Positions 28,554 to 37,178 of a stretch of DNA of 60,408 nucleotides are shown here, piece by piece. The stretch spans positions 1 through 60,408 of the forward strand of contig JANJTP010000030.1 in assembly GCA_024711025.1 (NCBI GenBank), in the 5' to 3' direction. Origin of the DNA: Solirubrobacteraceae bacterium. GTDB taxonomy: Bacteria; Actinomycetota; Thermoleophilia; Solirubrobacterales; Solirubrobacteraceae. How positions within the stretch are numbered: the stretch's first letter is position 1; each line of letters starts with the position of its first letter. The notes beneath the pieces are model-generated. The model searched no databases. It had not been told where the DNA came from and saw nothing but the letters and a program-made list of their open reading frames with translations. The position numbers and the translations under genes were made by a program.

Positions 28554-29240
28554 CTAGCCGTTCAGCTTCGTGATCGACAGCAGGTCGAGCTGATACTGCA
28601 CGATGCTGCCGCCGTCGCGGGTCAGGTCGAAGAACTCGGTGTCCCCCACCTGCATCTCGACCGTTGAGCACACGGACGGCCGCGGCCGACACTTGCCGTC
28701 GCCCGTGCCCTTCGCGTCGGACGAGACGAGGAAGACCGCCGTCTTGCCGTCAGACCTCACCCCGAGGAAGACGAAGAACGGGTCGCTTCGCGAGGGCAGC
28801 GGGGCAAGGCGCTCCAGATCGTGGATCCGGCGCAGCTTGCCGGGGGTGCCGAAGCGCAGTCCGATCCGGTAGGCGGAGGAGCGCGTGGCGCCGGAGTCGC
28901 CCGGGTCGGCTCCCGGGGAGGCGTCCGTCGTCGGGGCTGCGCCGGAGGGCGCCTCCGCCGTGTCGGAGGTGCCGTCGTCGGCCGGCTTGGGGACGTGGAG
29001 CTGCTTGAACGGGTTGCGTCCCTTCAGGCGATGCTCGCCGGCGGCCCCGGCGGTGTCGAGTGCCAGCGCCTGGGCGGCGGTGGCCTTCGCGGTCTGGGAT
29101 GCGGGGGGGGTCGCCCCGGAGGGCTCGGCGGTCCTCGTGAGCATCAGCGGGACGGCGACGAGCGCGGCGACGAGCAGGATCACGAGCGGCCACAGGCGCT
29201 TCTCGACCAGATCGGCCCAGACGTTTCGCAGGAGGCTCAT
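28554..29240 (-). CDS. Type IV pilus-associated membrane protein (PilP-like position)
   Basis: About 228 aa. A short cytosolic N-terminus (SLLRNVWADLVEKRLWP) precedes one membrane helix at about 18-35. A Pro/Ala/Ser-rich linker follows, then LKGRNPFKQLHVPKP, reminiscent of the NPF-type segment in PilP-like proteins, and a C-terminal beta-rich domain. ATG 29240 overlaps the pilO stop by 4 bases. It is the last gene of the pil operon before aroC. No secretin is expected in a monoderm, so a PilP role would have to differ; the name is by position only. Confidence 0.65.
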   Translation of the reverse strand: MSLLRNVWADLVEKRLWPLVILLVAALVAVPLMLTRTAEPSGATPPASQTAKATAAQALALDTAGAAGEHRLKGRNPFKQLHVPKPADDGTSDTAEAPSGAAPTTDASPGADPGDSGATRSSAYRIGLRFGTPGKLRRIHDLERLAPLPSRSDPFFVFLGVRSDGKTAVFLVSSDAKGTGDGKCRPRPSVCSTVEMQVGDTEFFDLTRDGGSIVQYQLDLLSITKLNG

Positions 29241-30109
29241 CGCCCGCTCCCGATCAGCGGCGTCGCGACGGCGGGGGCCGCCGGGCCCGCGGAGCCGCCG
29301 GCGGCGCCGCGCGAGGCGATCGACGTCGGCCCCTGGGCCGTCGCCCCGTTGGTCAGCCCCTCGCCGGGCGGCAGCACGTAGGCCGTCGCGTCGATGTCCG
29401 CCTTGACGTCCGGGAAGCCGTCGCGCCCCGCGGTGATCCTGAAGGCGTCGATCGCGAGCAGGCGGCCCCGAACGTCGACCTGGCCGCGCCGCACGCGGGT
29501 GAACCGGTCGAGGCGCACGAAGAAGCGCTGCATGTCGAAGAAGCTGCCGTCGAACGTGAACGCGAACGGCATCGTCGGGAAGCCGGCGGGTCCGACGCTG
29601 GCACCCGGGGGAAGGCTTGCGGCCGCGGCCTGCGTGGCGGGCGCCGGCGAGGGCGGGGCGGCCGGCGGCTGCGCGGGCGTCTGCGATCCCGCCTTCTGCT
29701 CCGAGCCCTGTGCCGGTGCGGCCTGCTGTGCCGGGGCGGGCGGCGTGGTCGCGGCGGGCGGGCGCCCGGTGTTGCCCGTCGCCTCGCCGAGCTTCAGCGA
29801 GCGGAAGTCGACCTTGGCGCTGCGCGCCGCGTGGTCGAGCTGGTAGACGAGCGAGGACACGTCGTCGTCCGCCGGGACGGCCTGTCCGAGCTCGGCGACG
29901 GCCGCGTAGTCGCGCTCGTAGCGGCGCTTGGCCTGGAGCGCGGCGCCGGCACCGGCGCGTGCGGCGTCCAGGCGCTGCTCCTGCGCGGCAATCTGCTCCG
30001 CGAGCGAGCCGGCCTCCTCGCGCTTGGGCCCGAGCACCAGGAACCAGAACGCGGCGAGCAGCCCTGCCGCCAGCACCGCGAGCACGACGAGCCGGTCGCG
30101 GCGGGTCAC
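29237..30109 (-). CDS. pilO: Type IV pilus assembly protein PilO-like
   Basis: About 290 aa. An N-terminal membrane helix (LVVLAVLAAGLLAAFWFLVL) is followed by a coiled coil (EEAGSLAEQIAAQEQRLDAAR). A long Pro/Ala/Gln-rich low-complexity insert of about 60 residues comes next, then the ferredoxin-like domain with FPTMPFAFTFDGSFFDMQRF. PilO forms the inner-membrane alignment complex with PilN and PilM. GTG 30109 overlaps the pilMN stop (GTGA). The low-complexity insert is unusual in size. Confidence 0.85.
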   Translation of the reverse strand: MTRRDRLVVLAVLAAGLLAAFWFLVLGPKREEAGSLAEQIAAQEQRLDAARAGAGAALQAKRRYERDYAAVAELGQAVPADDDVSSLVYQLDHAARSAKVDFRSLKLGEATGNTGRPPAATTPPAPAQQAAPAQGSEQKAGSQTPAQPPAAPPSPAPATQAAAASLPPGASVGPAGFPTMPFAFTFDGSFFDMQRFFVRLDRFTRVRRGQVDVRGRLLAIDAFRITAGRDGFPDVKADIDATAYVLPPGEGLTNGATAQGPTSIASRGAAGGSAGPAAPAVATPLIGSGR

Positions 30110-31905
30110 TGGGCACCTCCCTGCGCTGCGCCGTCGCCCGCCGGGCCGGTCGTCCCCGCACCGGCGGCCGGGGCGCCGGACGCGGGCGCCGTCGAGGGCG
30201 CCGCGGAGGGCGTGGCCGGCAGCGGCATCGCCGCGAAGAAGATCGTCAGGTCGAACTGCGGATAGCGATCGCTGCCGTTGCGGCAGTCGTTGGCATTGCC
30301 CGAGCCCCCGCCGCCACCGCCGTCGCCGCCGCTGGGTGCGTCGGCCTTCTCCGACGAGCTGAGCGAGACGCGCTCGACGCCGTCGATGCGGCGCATCGCG
30401 GACATCATCGTCGCCACCCGCGCCTGGCTCGTCGTGCAGCCGACGACCTGGATCGCCGGCCCGGGCATCGCCGCGCGCAGGCCGGACCCGCCGTCGGCCG
30501 GCGTGACGCTGCCGTCGAGCGAGACGAGCCAGACGTCGTCGGGGATCGTCCGCGAGACCTCGGCCAGTGCGTGCGCCCAGTCGAAGCGGCTCTCGGCCAG
30601 GCTCCTCACGGTCTGGAGCCGTCGCTCGCGCAGAGCGGCGAAGTCGGTGTACGGGGCGAGGGCATCCCGCTCGCGCTCGGCGGCGATCGCCTGCTGGGTG
30701 ACGTCGGCCAGCTGCGCGCGGTGGTCGGCGACGGTGTTCGACGCGAGGATCGCGGCGGTCAGCGCGAGGAGCGCGATGGTCAGCGCCCCGAGCAAGGCGT
30801 AGGCGGCACCGCCGCTGCGACCGGCGGCGCCGGCGGCGCGGCGCTCGTCCGCGGGCACGAGATCGACGCCCGGCGCACCCGAGAGGGCGAGCCCGGTGGC
30901 GATCGTGAGGTCGCCGGGCGCGATCCCCTCGACCGACGATGGCGGCGCGCCGGCCGCGACCGGCAGGCCGAGCTCGACGCCGACGGCGTCGGCGAAGCCG
31001 GGGATGGCGAGCGCCGGCCCGCTGAGGACGACCCGCGAGACGGACGCGCCGTCCGACTGCATGTGATGGAAGTCGAGCGACTGGCGGATCTCGGCGGCGA
31101 TCCTGCGCGTGCCCTCCTCCAGGACGCGGCGCGTCTCGGCGACGATCTCCGCGTTGCCCTCGACGATCGACACGGGGTCGACGAGGCCGACGTGCCGCAG
31201 CCAGCCACGAGCGTGCTCGAGCGTCAGGCCCTGCCGCTCGGCCAGCTCGACGGCGAGGCCCTCGGCACCTGCGCCGGACGCGCGGGTGAAGAGGCACTGT
31301 GCCCCGTGAGCGACGGCCACGTTCGTGATCCCCGCGACCTGGGCGTAGAGGACCACCTGGTCCTCGCCGGCCTCGGGCCCGAGCGCGCGGATCATCGCGA
31401 ATGCCGAGAGGTCGATCCCCTCCAGCCGCAGGCCGGCGGCACGGATGGCCGCGACGACCCGCTCGACGACGTCGCGGCGCACGGCCGCGAGCAGCACACG
31501 CTGGCGCGGTCCCGCATCGGTCTCGGAGACCTCGAGCGCCTGCCAGTCGAGCACCGCGTGATCGAGCGGCATCGGGATCGCGTCCTGCGCCTGGAAGCGG
31601 ACGGCCGCCGCGAGCTCCTTGGGGTCCTCGATCCGCGGCAGCTCGATCGTGCGCACGACGACCCGCTGGTTCGCCAGGCCGACGCGCACGCGCTTGCCAA
31701 GTCCCTTGTTGGCCGCGAACAGCGACCGCAGCGCCTGGGCGAGCGCATCGACGTCCGCGATCTCGCCGTCGCGCACGACGCCCGGCTCGAGCGCCGCGAC
31801 GGCCGCCGCCGCGACGGCCGGCCGGTCGCCGGCGGAGGCACGGACGGCCGTGATCCCGACGGGATCGATGTCGAGACCGACGATGGGAGTCTGTCGCTGA
31901 GCCAT
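30106..31905 (-). CDS. PilM-PilN fusion protein of the type IV pilus platform
   Basis: 599 aa. Residues 1-348 are an actin-like PilM: VGLDIDPVGITAVRAS, GKRVRVGLANQRVVVR and VVLSGPALAIPGFADAV. At 347 the chain passes into VDLVPADERR, which corresponds to the INLLP start of PilN. A membrane helix (about 367-390), a coiled coil and the PilN ferredoxin-like domain (about 440-560) follow. The end is a Gly-run and an Ala/Pro/Ser tail. In most species PilM binds the N-terminus of a separate PilN; here the contact is covalent. ATG 31905 has no good Shine-Dalgarno. The frame stays open into repeat DNA upstream, which I did not include. Confidence 0.85.
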   Translation of the reverse strand: MAQRQTPIVGLDIDPVGITAVRASAGDRPAVAAAAVAALEPGVVRDGEIADVDALAQALRSLFAANKGLGKRVRVGLANQRVVVRTIELPRIEDPKELAAAVRFQAQDAIPMPLDHAVLDWQALEVSETDAGPRQRVLLAAVRRDVVERVVAAIRAAGLRLEGIDLSAFAMIRALGPEAGEDQVVLYAQVAGITNVAVAHGAQCLFTRASGAGAEGLAVELAERQGLTLEHARGWLRHVGLVDPVSIVEGNAEIVAETRRVLEEGTRRIAAEIRQSLDFHHMQSDGASVSRVVLSGPALAIPGFADAVGVELGLPVAAGAPPSSVEGIAPGDLTIATGLALSGAPGVDLVPADERRAAGAAGRSGGAAYALLGALTIALLALTAAILASNTVADHRAQLADVTQQAIAAERERDALAPYTDFAALRERRLQTVRSLAESRFDWAHALAEVSRTIPDDVWLVSLDGSVTPADGGSGLRAAMPGPAIQVVGCTTSQARVATMMSAMRRIDGVERVSLSSSEKADAPSGGDGGGGGGSGNANDCRNGSDRYPQFDLTIFFAAMPLPATPSAAPSTAPASGAPAAGAGTTGPAGDGAAQGGAQ

Positions 31906-32021
31906 GGTGGGGATCGCGAAGGTCGTCGACGACCGTTCGCCCCTCAATCGGCAGTTCGCCGCGGCGGCTGTAGCGCCTGCACGGGAATTGCCTCGGGCGC
32001 CGGCGGTGCCGGGACGCGCGC

Positions 32022-32074
32022 GCCGGCGGTCGCGCGCCGGCGGTCGGGTGCCGGCGGTCGGGTGCCGGCGGTCG
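32022..32074. repeat. 14-bp tandem repeat, four copies
   Basis: Copies of GCCGGCGGTCG start at 32022, 32036, 32050 and 32064, with 3-base spacers CGC/GGT. The period is exactly 14. Confidence 0.9.
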
Positions 32075-32153
32075 GGCGGCGAGGGCCCCGTCACCCGGCA
32101 GGCGCTACCTGCCCACACGCGGTCGCGGTCGCGGTCGCCCCAAGGGGGCCGGG

Positions 32154-32234
32154 CTACGTGCATGGGTGCGCAGGCGCGGACTACGTGCGTGGGTGCGGAG
32201 GCGCGGGCTACGTGCGTGGTTGCGGAGGCGCGGG
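32154..32234. repeat. 27-bp tandem repeat, three copies
   Basis: Copies start at 32154, 32181 and 32208. Each begins CTACGTGC and ends GGCGCGG plus one base, with four or fewer mismatches between neighbours. Confidence 0.9.
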
Positions 32235-32339
32235 CGAGCGAGCGAGGTGTGGTCAATGTCGAGATGGCGGATAGCCGCCGGTACCGGTTGACGTTGGCCA
32301 CACCAGGATGAGGTCAAGGCCAACCCGTGCACGGCGAAC

Positions 32340-32444
32340 GCGACGAGCTCGACATAGACCACACGTGCGCCACCCGCGCCCACCCAGGGGCGCGCGACCA
32401 CCCTGTCACGACGCGACGAGCTCGACGCAGACCACACACGTGCG
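32340..32444. repeat. Imperfect 30-32-bp direct repeat, period about 73
   Basis: GCGACGAGCTCGAC begins at 32340 and again at 32413. Both copies continue to a CACACGTGCG end with two mismatches and a 2-base insertion. Confidence 0.85.
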
Positions 32445-32484
32445 CGGCCGGAGACGCCCGACGGCACGGGCACCGCCCGCGCCC

Positions 32485-33240
32485 TCAGAGCCGGTCTGTG
32501 TACGCGTCGACGAGCCCGTCGCCGACGAGCAGCGCGGCGACGGCGCCGAGCGCGAGGAATGGGCCGAACGGCACGGCGGTCCGCCGACCGCGAGCGGCGC
32601 CGAGACGCACTATGACGGCGATCCCGGCGAGCACGCCGGCGATCAGGGCGAAGAAGATCGCGGGGGCGGCCGCCCGGCCGAGGCACAGCCCCAGCACGCC
32701 GGCGAGCTTCACGTCGCCCATGCCCATGCCGCGCGGATGCAGCCACGCCGCGAGGAAGAAGAAGGCGAACGCCGCCGCGCCGGCGACGAGCTGCTCGGGG
32801 ACGAAGCCGGCGTCGAGCGCGAGACCGGCCGCCAGCGCGGCCGCGGCGGCCGGCAGCGTGATCCGGTTGGGGATCAGGCGGTGGTCGAGGTCGATCAGGG
32901 TGATCGGCACGAGCGCCGTGACGAGAACGAGCCCGAGCGCGATCGCCAGCGCGTCGTCCTGCGTGGCGACGACGAGCGCGTAGAGCGCGCCGGTCGCCAG
33001 CTCGACGGCCGGATAGCGCCGGGAGATCGGCTCGCCGCAGTCGCGGCAGCGCCCGCGCAGCGCCAGCCAGCCGAGGACGGGAACGTTGTCGCGGGCGCGA
33101 ACGGGCGCACCGCAGCGCGGGCAGCGCGAGCGCGGGCGGATCAGCGACTCACCGCGCGGCAGGCGGTGCGCGACGACGTTGAGGAACGAGCCGACGAGCA
33201 GCCCGACGACGGCGGCGAGGGTGACGATGGCGGCCGGCAC
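32485..33240 (-). CDS. pilD: Prepilin peptidase / N-methyltransferase
   Basis: 251 aa membrane protease that cleaves and N-methylates prepilins. After the first helix it has the cytosolic CPRCG...CRDCG zinc motif, and then the two catalytic aspartates in LIDLDHRLIPN and GMGMGDVKL. Seven or eight hydrophobic segments are visible. GTG 33240 is the start. It lies downstream of pilA across a strong hairpin, so it may depend on read-through. Confidence 0.96.
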   Translation of the reverse strand: MPAAIVTLAAVVGLLVGSFLNVVAHRLPRGESLIRPRSRCPRCGAPVRARDNVPVLGWLALRGRCRDCGEPISRRYPAVELATGALYALVVATQDDALAIALGLVLVTALVPITLIDLDHRLIPNRITLPAAAAALAAGLALDAGFVPEQLVAGAAAFAFFFLAAWLHPRGMGMGDVKLAGVLGLCLGRAAAPAIFFALIAGVLAGIAVIVRLGAARGRRTAVPFGPFLALGAVAALLVGDGLVDAYTDRL

Positions 33241-33273
33241 GGCGACTGGGACGGTAGAAGGGCCTCAGGACGA

Positions 33274-33303
33274 GACGAGGCGGGCCCGGAGGCCCGCCTC
33301 GTC
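33274..33303 (-). terminator. Strong hairpin after pilA (probable terminator or attenuator)
   Basis: A perfect 12-bp stem, GACGAGGCGGGC paired with GCCCGCCTCGTC, closes a 6-base loop. It starts 25 bp after the pilA stop on the minus strand. No real T-tract follows, so partial termination that sets a high pilA to low pilD ratio is likely (inference). Confidence 0.65.
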
Positions 33304-33328
33304 GGTCGGAGAACTGGGGGGTCCGCTG

Positions 33329-33772
33329 CTACCAGAGGCCGCCGGTCTTGCAGCCGCCGTCGCCGGCCGTGCCACACGTGCGGGTGTAGCCGCCCGCGGC
33401 GACGCGGTTGATCCGGAACTTGTTGCCGCTCTTCGAGAGGGCCTCGACGGTGAACGTGTTGGTCCCGGCGGCACCGGCGGCGGTCACGGACACCTGCCCG
33501 ATCGCGGTGCCGTACTCGAGCCCGGTCGCCCCTGCTCCGCCGAGCTCAGCCTCGGTGTCGCACAGCGAGTAGTCCTGGTTGTCCGCGAAGCACGACTCGA
33601 CGTGCGAGACGAGGTTGCGCGCGTCGGACTTCGCCGAGGCGTCCTGGCCCTTCTTCTGCTGGCCGAGGAACGTCGGCAGGGCGATCGCGGCGAGGATGCC
33701 GATGATCAGGATGACGACGAGGAGCTCGATGAGCGTGAAGCCCTCTTCGCTCTTGCGCACGTTGCGCAGCAT
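33329..33772 (-). CDS. pilA: Type IV major pilin-like protein (class III signal peptide)
   Basis: 147 aa. The leader MLRNVRKSEEG is cleaved before FTLIELLVVILIIGILAAIALP; Glu5 of the mature protein is present. The mature part has four cysteines, two forming a likely C-terminal disulfide (CGTAGDGGC). ATG 33772 has a perfect AGGAGG ribosome binding site, the strongest in the window, fitting an abundant structural protein. pilD lies downstream; pilC lies 26 kb away. Confidence 0.95.
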   Translation of the reverse strand: MLRNVRKSEEGFTLIELLVVILIIGILAAIALPTFLGQQKKGQDASAKSDARNLVSHVESCFADNQDYSLCDTEAELGGAGATGLEYGTAIGQVSVTAAGAAGTNTFTVEALSKSGNKFRINRVAAGGYTRTCGTAGDGGCKTGGLW

Positions 33773-33860
33773 TTGATCCTCCTAGGATCGGGTTGACTCT
33801 CACCAGACCCCGAGCCATCCGGTGGCGCTGGCACCTCTTCGTTCTTCCGGTGCCGTATCG
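33773..33860 (-). promoter_or_regulatory. pilA leader with strong ribosome binding site and dyads
   Basis: AGGAGGATC precedes the pilA ATG by about 3 bases. Further upstream are a near-palindrome (GCCATCCGGTGGC, 33814-33826) and a 6-bp stem (GGCACC 33830-33835 / GGTGCC 33849-33854). They may form a structured 5' UTR. I could not fit the c-di-GMP-I riboswitch consensus. Confidence 0.45.
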
Positions 33861-33989
33861 GCCGAGCCCCCACTCGCCTGAAGCGGATGGACGGCTGTTC
33901 TAGGGGGCGCACCCCAATTTGCGCAGGTAGGGGCCGACACGCCGCGCAGTCCCGCTCGCCTCCCAAGGGCCGTACGCCATCATGGCCCC

Positions 33990-34409
33990 GTGCGCCCACG
34001 CCAGCTCATCGTGCTGATCCTCGCCGGCATGCTGCTGCTGATCGGGGCGATGAGCGCCGCCGAGCGCGACCTGCGCAGCCGCGAAGCCCTCACACCGACG
34101 ACCCGGAGCACCATGGCGACGCCCTCGGCCCCGGTCCGGGAGCCCGCCACGATCCGCGCGACGATGCCGGACGAGCGCACGGTGAAGGCACAGGTGGGCG
34201 ACACGGTCGAGCTGAGCGTGCGCAGCGACACGCCTGACGTCGCGAAGATCCTCGCGCTGGGCGTGAAGGTTGCCGTCGGACCGGGGATCCCCGGCCAGGC
34301 GACCTTCCAGGCGCTCGCGGCGGGCCGCTACGCGGTGCAGCTCGAGCTGGCGGACCGCGATGCGGGCGTGATCGTCGTCCGCGAGCCGGACGGTGATCGG
34401 TCCGGCTAG
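33990..34409 (+). CDS. Membrane-anchored protein with cupredoxin-like domain
   Basis: 139 aa. Residues 6-22 form a signal anchor (LIVLILAGMLLLIGAMS). After a Thr/Ser/Pro linker, residues 60-135 look like a small beta-sandwich (KAQVGDTVELSVRSDTPD ... GRYAVQLELADRDAGVIVV) similar to the cupredoxin-like domain of EfeO-type proteins. The typical copper ligands are not evident, so it may not bind metal. GTG 33990 is divergent from pilA and convergent with the PKD gene. Role unknown. Confidence 0.7.
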   Translation: MRPRQLIVLILAGMLLLIGAMSAAERDLRSREALTPTTRSTMATPSAPVREPATIRATMPDERTVKAQVGDTVELSVRSDTPDVAKILALGVKVAVGPGIPGQATFQALAAGRYAVQLELADRDAGVIVVREPDGDRSG

Positions 34410-34422
34410 ACGGCCACCCATA

Positions 34423-36819
34423 TCAGCGAAGCAGGACCGCGCGCGACAGCGTCACGCGCCGGCCGCCTGGCCCCGTCGCGCTGCCGCGCACGACGAGCAC
34501 GACGCCGCGGGCACGCCGCAGCGCGCGCCGTGCCTTGCGGGTCAGCCGCAGACGCCTGACCGCGGTGCCCGCACCGGACAGACGGATCTTGGCGTGCGCG
34601 ACGCGCACCGGCCGGCGCGCCTTCGCGCCCCTCGCCAGCCCCAGGCGACGCGCATCGCGTGCTCCGACGAGCACTTCGAGCGAGCACGTCGCGCCGGCGC
34701 TCGCCCGGCAGCTCACGCTGACGCCGCGGCGCAGCGCCGTCCGCAGCGGCTGGATCGGCGTGCCGAGCAGGCTTGCCGAGAACGCTGCCGAGCCCGCCCC
34801 GCCGCCGGACGAGGAGCCTGCGCCGCCGGCGCCGCCGGGGGTCCCGCCCGTCCCAGATCCGCCGTCGTGCCCGCTCTCCGCCGGCGGGTCCACGGCCAGC
34901 GCCAGGCTCGCCACGGCGTGGGCCCCGTCGGCGTCGGTCACGCGCACGCGGATCGTCGCGCGCAGGCGGTTCGGATAGCTGCGAGACACGGTCGCGGTCG
35001 TGCCGGTCGAGGTCTCGAAGCCGCCGTCGCCGTCGAGGTCCCAGGCGAACGTGACGCCGCTCCCATCCGGGTCGTACGAGCCGGCGGCCGAGAAGCGCAC
35101 GACCTCCCCCGTCGCGGCCGGCGACGGGGTCGCCGCGATCCGCGCGACCGGGAGCTTGTTCGCGACGCTGATCGCGAACTGCTTGACGGCGGTCGCGCCG
35201 CGGTCGTCGACGACGGTGAGCTTCGCCGTCACGGCGCCGAACGCCGGGTACGCGTGGCCGACCGGGTCCGGGGTCGCGCTGTCGTGATCGACGACGCCGT
35301 CGCCGTCGAAGTCCCATCGGTAGGCGACGATCGAGCCGTCCGGATCGTACGAGCCGCCTGGGTCGAACGTCACCGTCTCCCCCGGCCGCACATCGCTCGG
35401 CGTGGCGGTGCCGTCGGCGATCGGGGCGCTCGTCGCGCTGACCGTCACCGTGTCGACCGCCGTCGCGCCGAGGTTGTCCGTGACCCGCACGCCGACCGTG
35501 TGCGGGGCCCCGTCGGCGAACGTCTTCGCGATCGTCGCCACCGTGCCGCCCGCGGTCTCGTAGGTCCCGTTCCCGTCCAGGTCCCAGTCGTGGGAGGCGA
35601 TCGTGCCGTCGGCGTCCTGTGAGCCGCTCGCGTCGAGCGTCGCGGCAACCCCGATCACCGCGGGCTGGTCGACCAGGACGACGTCGGCGATCGGCGGACG
35701 GTTCTGCACGTCCACCGACGCCGACGCGACGCTCGTCGCGCCCACGTCGTCGGTGACTCGCAGGCGCACCGTGCGCTGCCCGGAGGTCGCGAACCGGACC
35801 GTGCTCGCGGCCTGCGCGCCGACGTCCAGCTCATAGGTGCCGTCGCCGTCGAGATCCCACTCGTAGCGCACCAGCGCGCCGGCCGGGTCGCTGGTCGACG
35901 CGCTCGCGTCGACGACCGCATCGTCGAGCGACAACGGCGAGGGCGGCGGGACGAAGCTCGCGACCGGCGGGTCGGTCACGGCGATCGCGGTCGTGCGCTC
36001 GTCGGTCGCTCCGGTCCCGTCCGTGACGCGCAGGCCGACGGCGATCGTGCGCCGCGGGCCGGCGAACGTCGGGGCGATCGTGGCGCCGGCGCCGCCGTCC
36101 GTCTCGTACGTGCCGTCGCCGTCGAGGTCCCATTCGTAGCGGGTGATCGCGGCCCCGCTCGTGCCGGTCGATTCGGAGGCGTCGAACGCCAGCGAGCCGC
36201 CCGGCGTCACCCAGCGCACGTCGGGGGAGATCGAGAAGGCCGCCGTGGGCGCCGGGCCGCAGGGATGGCGCCGGACCTGGAGCGTCCAGGAGACGATCCG
36301 GCCGCTTGCGCCGCCGGAGGCGTCGGCCACCTCGAGGCGCCACTCGCCCTGGATCGGATGCTCGTAGAGCCCGCCGAGCGGCTCCTGCGGCGCGAAGCTG
36401 CCGCTGTACGGCGCGCTCGCGCCGGGCGAGAGGATGCTCGTTGCGTCGTCGCGGAAGACCGTCGCCACGTAGCTCGCGCCCGGCCGGGCCTCGGCGAGCT
36501 TCACGCGCGTGCCGTCCGGGGCGCGCAGCGTCAGGCGCAGCTCGCCGTCGTCGGCATGGTCGAGCTCGGTGACCTCCACCCGAACCCAGCGAACGAGCCC
36601 GTCAGCGGAGATCGACGCCGGGCTGAACGCGGTCTGGCCGTCCTGCGTGGCGACCTCGCCCGTCGACGTGGCGGTGAAGACGTCGTCCGAGCCGGAGAGC
36701 GTCTGCGGACGGATGTCGGGATCGGTGCACGTCCCGCCGGCGGCGGGGGCGGTGGCCGGCGCGGCGAGGATGATGCCGATCGCCAGCGCGAATGCGGCCA
36801 GGCGCGATCGGCGACTCAC
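34423..36819 (-). CDS. Secreted multi-PKD-domain protein with P-domain-like region
   Basis: 798 aa. Signal peptide 1-26 ends at AAG. Residues about 30-190 resemble a proprotein-convertase P domain (GELRLTLRAPDGTRV ... GEWRLEVAD). Five PKD repeats follow (about 193-640), each with WDLDGDG-type loops and RVTD strands; the WDxDGDG loops suggest calcium binding. A Gly/Ser linker leads to a basic C-terminal beta module ending near VTLSRAVLLR. There is no sortase motif. It is probably a cell-surface or matrix protein. The C-terminal module recurs in the protein at 49622-50722. Confidence 0.88.
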   Translation of the reverse strand: MSRRSRLAAFALAIGIILAAPATAPAAGGTCTDPDIRPQTLSGSDDVFTATSTGEVATQDGQTAFSPASISADGLVRWVRVEVTELDHADDGELRLTLRAPDGTRVKLAEARPGASYVATVFRDDATSILSPGASAPYSGSFAPQEPLGGLYEHPIQGEWRLEVADASGGASGRIVSWTLQVRRHPCGPAPTAAFSISPDVRWVTPGGSLAFDASESTGTSGAAITRYEWDLDGDGTYETDGGAGATIAPTFAGPRRTIAVGLRVTDGTGATDERTTAIAVTDPPVASFVPPPSPLSLDDAVVDASASTSDPAGALVRYEWDLDGDGTYELDVGAQAASTVRFATSGQRTVRLRVTDDVGATSVASASVDVQNRPPIADVVLVDQPAVIGVAATLDASGSQDADGTIASHDWDLDGNGTYETAGGTVATIAKTFADGAPHTVGVRVTDNLGATAVDTVTVSATSAPIADGTATPSDVRPGETVTFDPGGSYDPDGSIVAYRWDFDGDGVVDHDSATPDPVGHAYPAFGAVTAKLTVVDDRGATAVKQFAISVANKLPVARIAATPSPAATGEVVRFSAAGSYDPDGSGVTFAWDLDGDGGFETSTGTTATVSRSYPNRLRATIRVRVTDADGAHAVASLALAVDPPAESGHDGGSGTGGTPGGAGGAGSSSGGGAGSAAFSASLLGTPIQPLRTALRRGVSVSCRASAGATCSLEVLVGARDARRLGLARGAKARRPVRVAHAKIRLSGAGTAVRRLRLTRKARRALRRARGVVLVVRGSATGPGGRRVTLSRAVLLR

Positions 36820-36918
36820 CCGGCGTCCATCGGCAGTCGATCGGCCGACCTGAGCGTGGCCCCCGCGTCGTCGGCCGTTCGTCCAGCCGGGCTCGCGGCC
36901 GACGCGACGTGCTCGCGG

Positions 36919-37125
36919 CTACTCGTCCGCCGTGCTGCCCGACGTGGCGGCGCGCAGCGCGGCGCCGGCCTCCTGGGCGTCGTGGCCGGCGATCGTCAGC
37001 CCGCCCCCATCGCACCAGGGGCACGTCACCTCGTGCTCGGTCCCCCCGATCTTCGAGACCAGCCGGCCGGTCCCGCGGCATGGCGAGCAGGGCTGGGGTG
37101 CGGTCGGCTCGGTCGGCTCTGTCAT
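36919..37125 (-). CDS. Small DnaJ-type zinc finger protein
   Basis: 68 aa. It carries two CxxCxGxG-like motifs, CSPCRGTG and CPWCDGGG, separated by a short hairpin (VSKIGGTEHEVT), as in isolated DnaJ zinc-finger domains. Acidic Ala-rich flanks follow. Single-domain versions are common in actinobacteria and their partners are unknown. It is divergent from gluQ by about 50 bp. Confidence 0.75.
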   Translation of the reverse strand: MTEPTEPTAPQPCSPCRGTGRLVSKIGGTEHEVTCPWCDGGGLTIAGHDAQEAGAALRAATSGSTADE

Positions 37126-37178
37126 CGCGGCGGCAGGGTAGACGATCGCGCCCCGGGCACCCTTATCCTCGCTCCCAG

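Larger units (their letters stand above)
31906..32484. other. 579-bp non-coding stretch with several repeat arrays between pilD and pilMN
   Basis: No credible gene. It contains a 14-bp tandem array, a 27-bp tandem array and a divergent 30-bp direct repeat, each listed below. Open frames crossing it are Arg/Pro/Ala-rich and repeat-derived. Confidence 0.7.

Noticed and set aside
31906-32301. N-terminal extension of the pilMN frame containing 9-residue repeats
   Set aside because: Repeat-derived, composition unlike PilM, and PilM normally starts with the short segment before GLDI.
33773-33990. c-di-GMP class I riboswitch upstream of pilA
   Set aside because: The GGGCAAACC and GACGCAAAGCC elements are absent.
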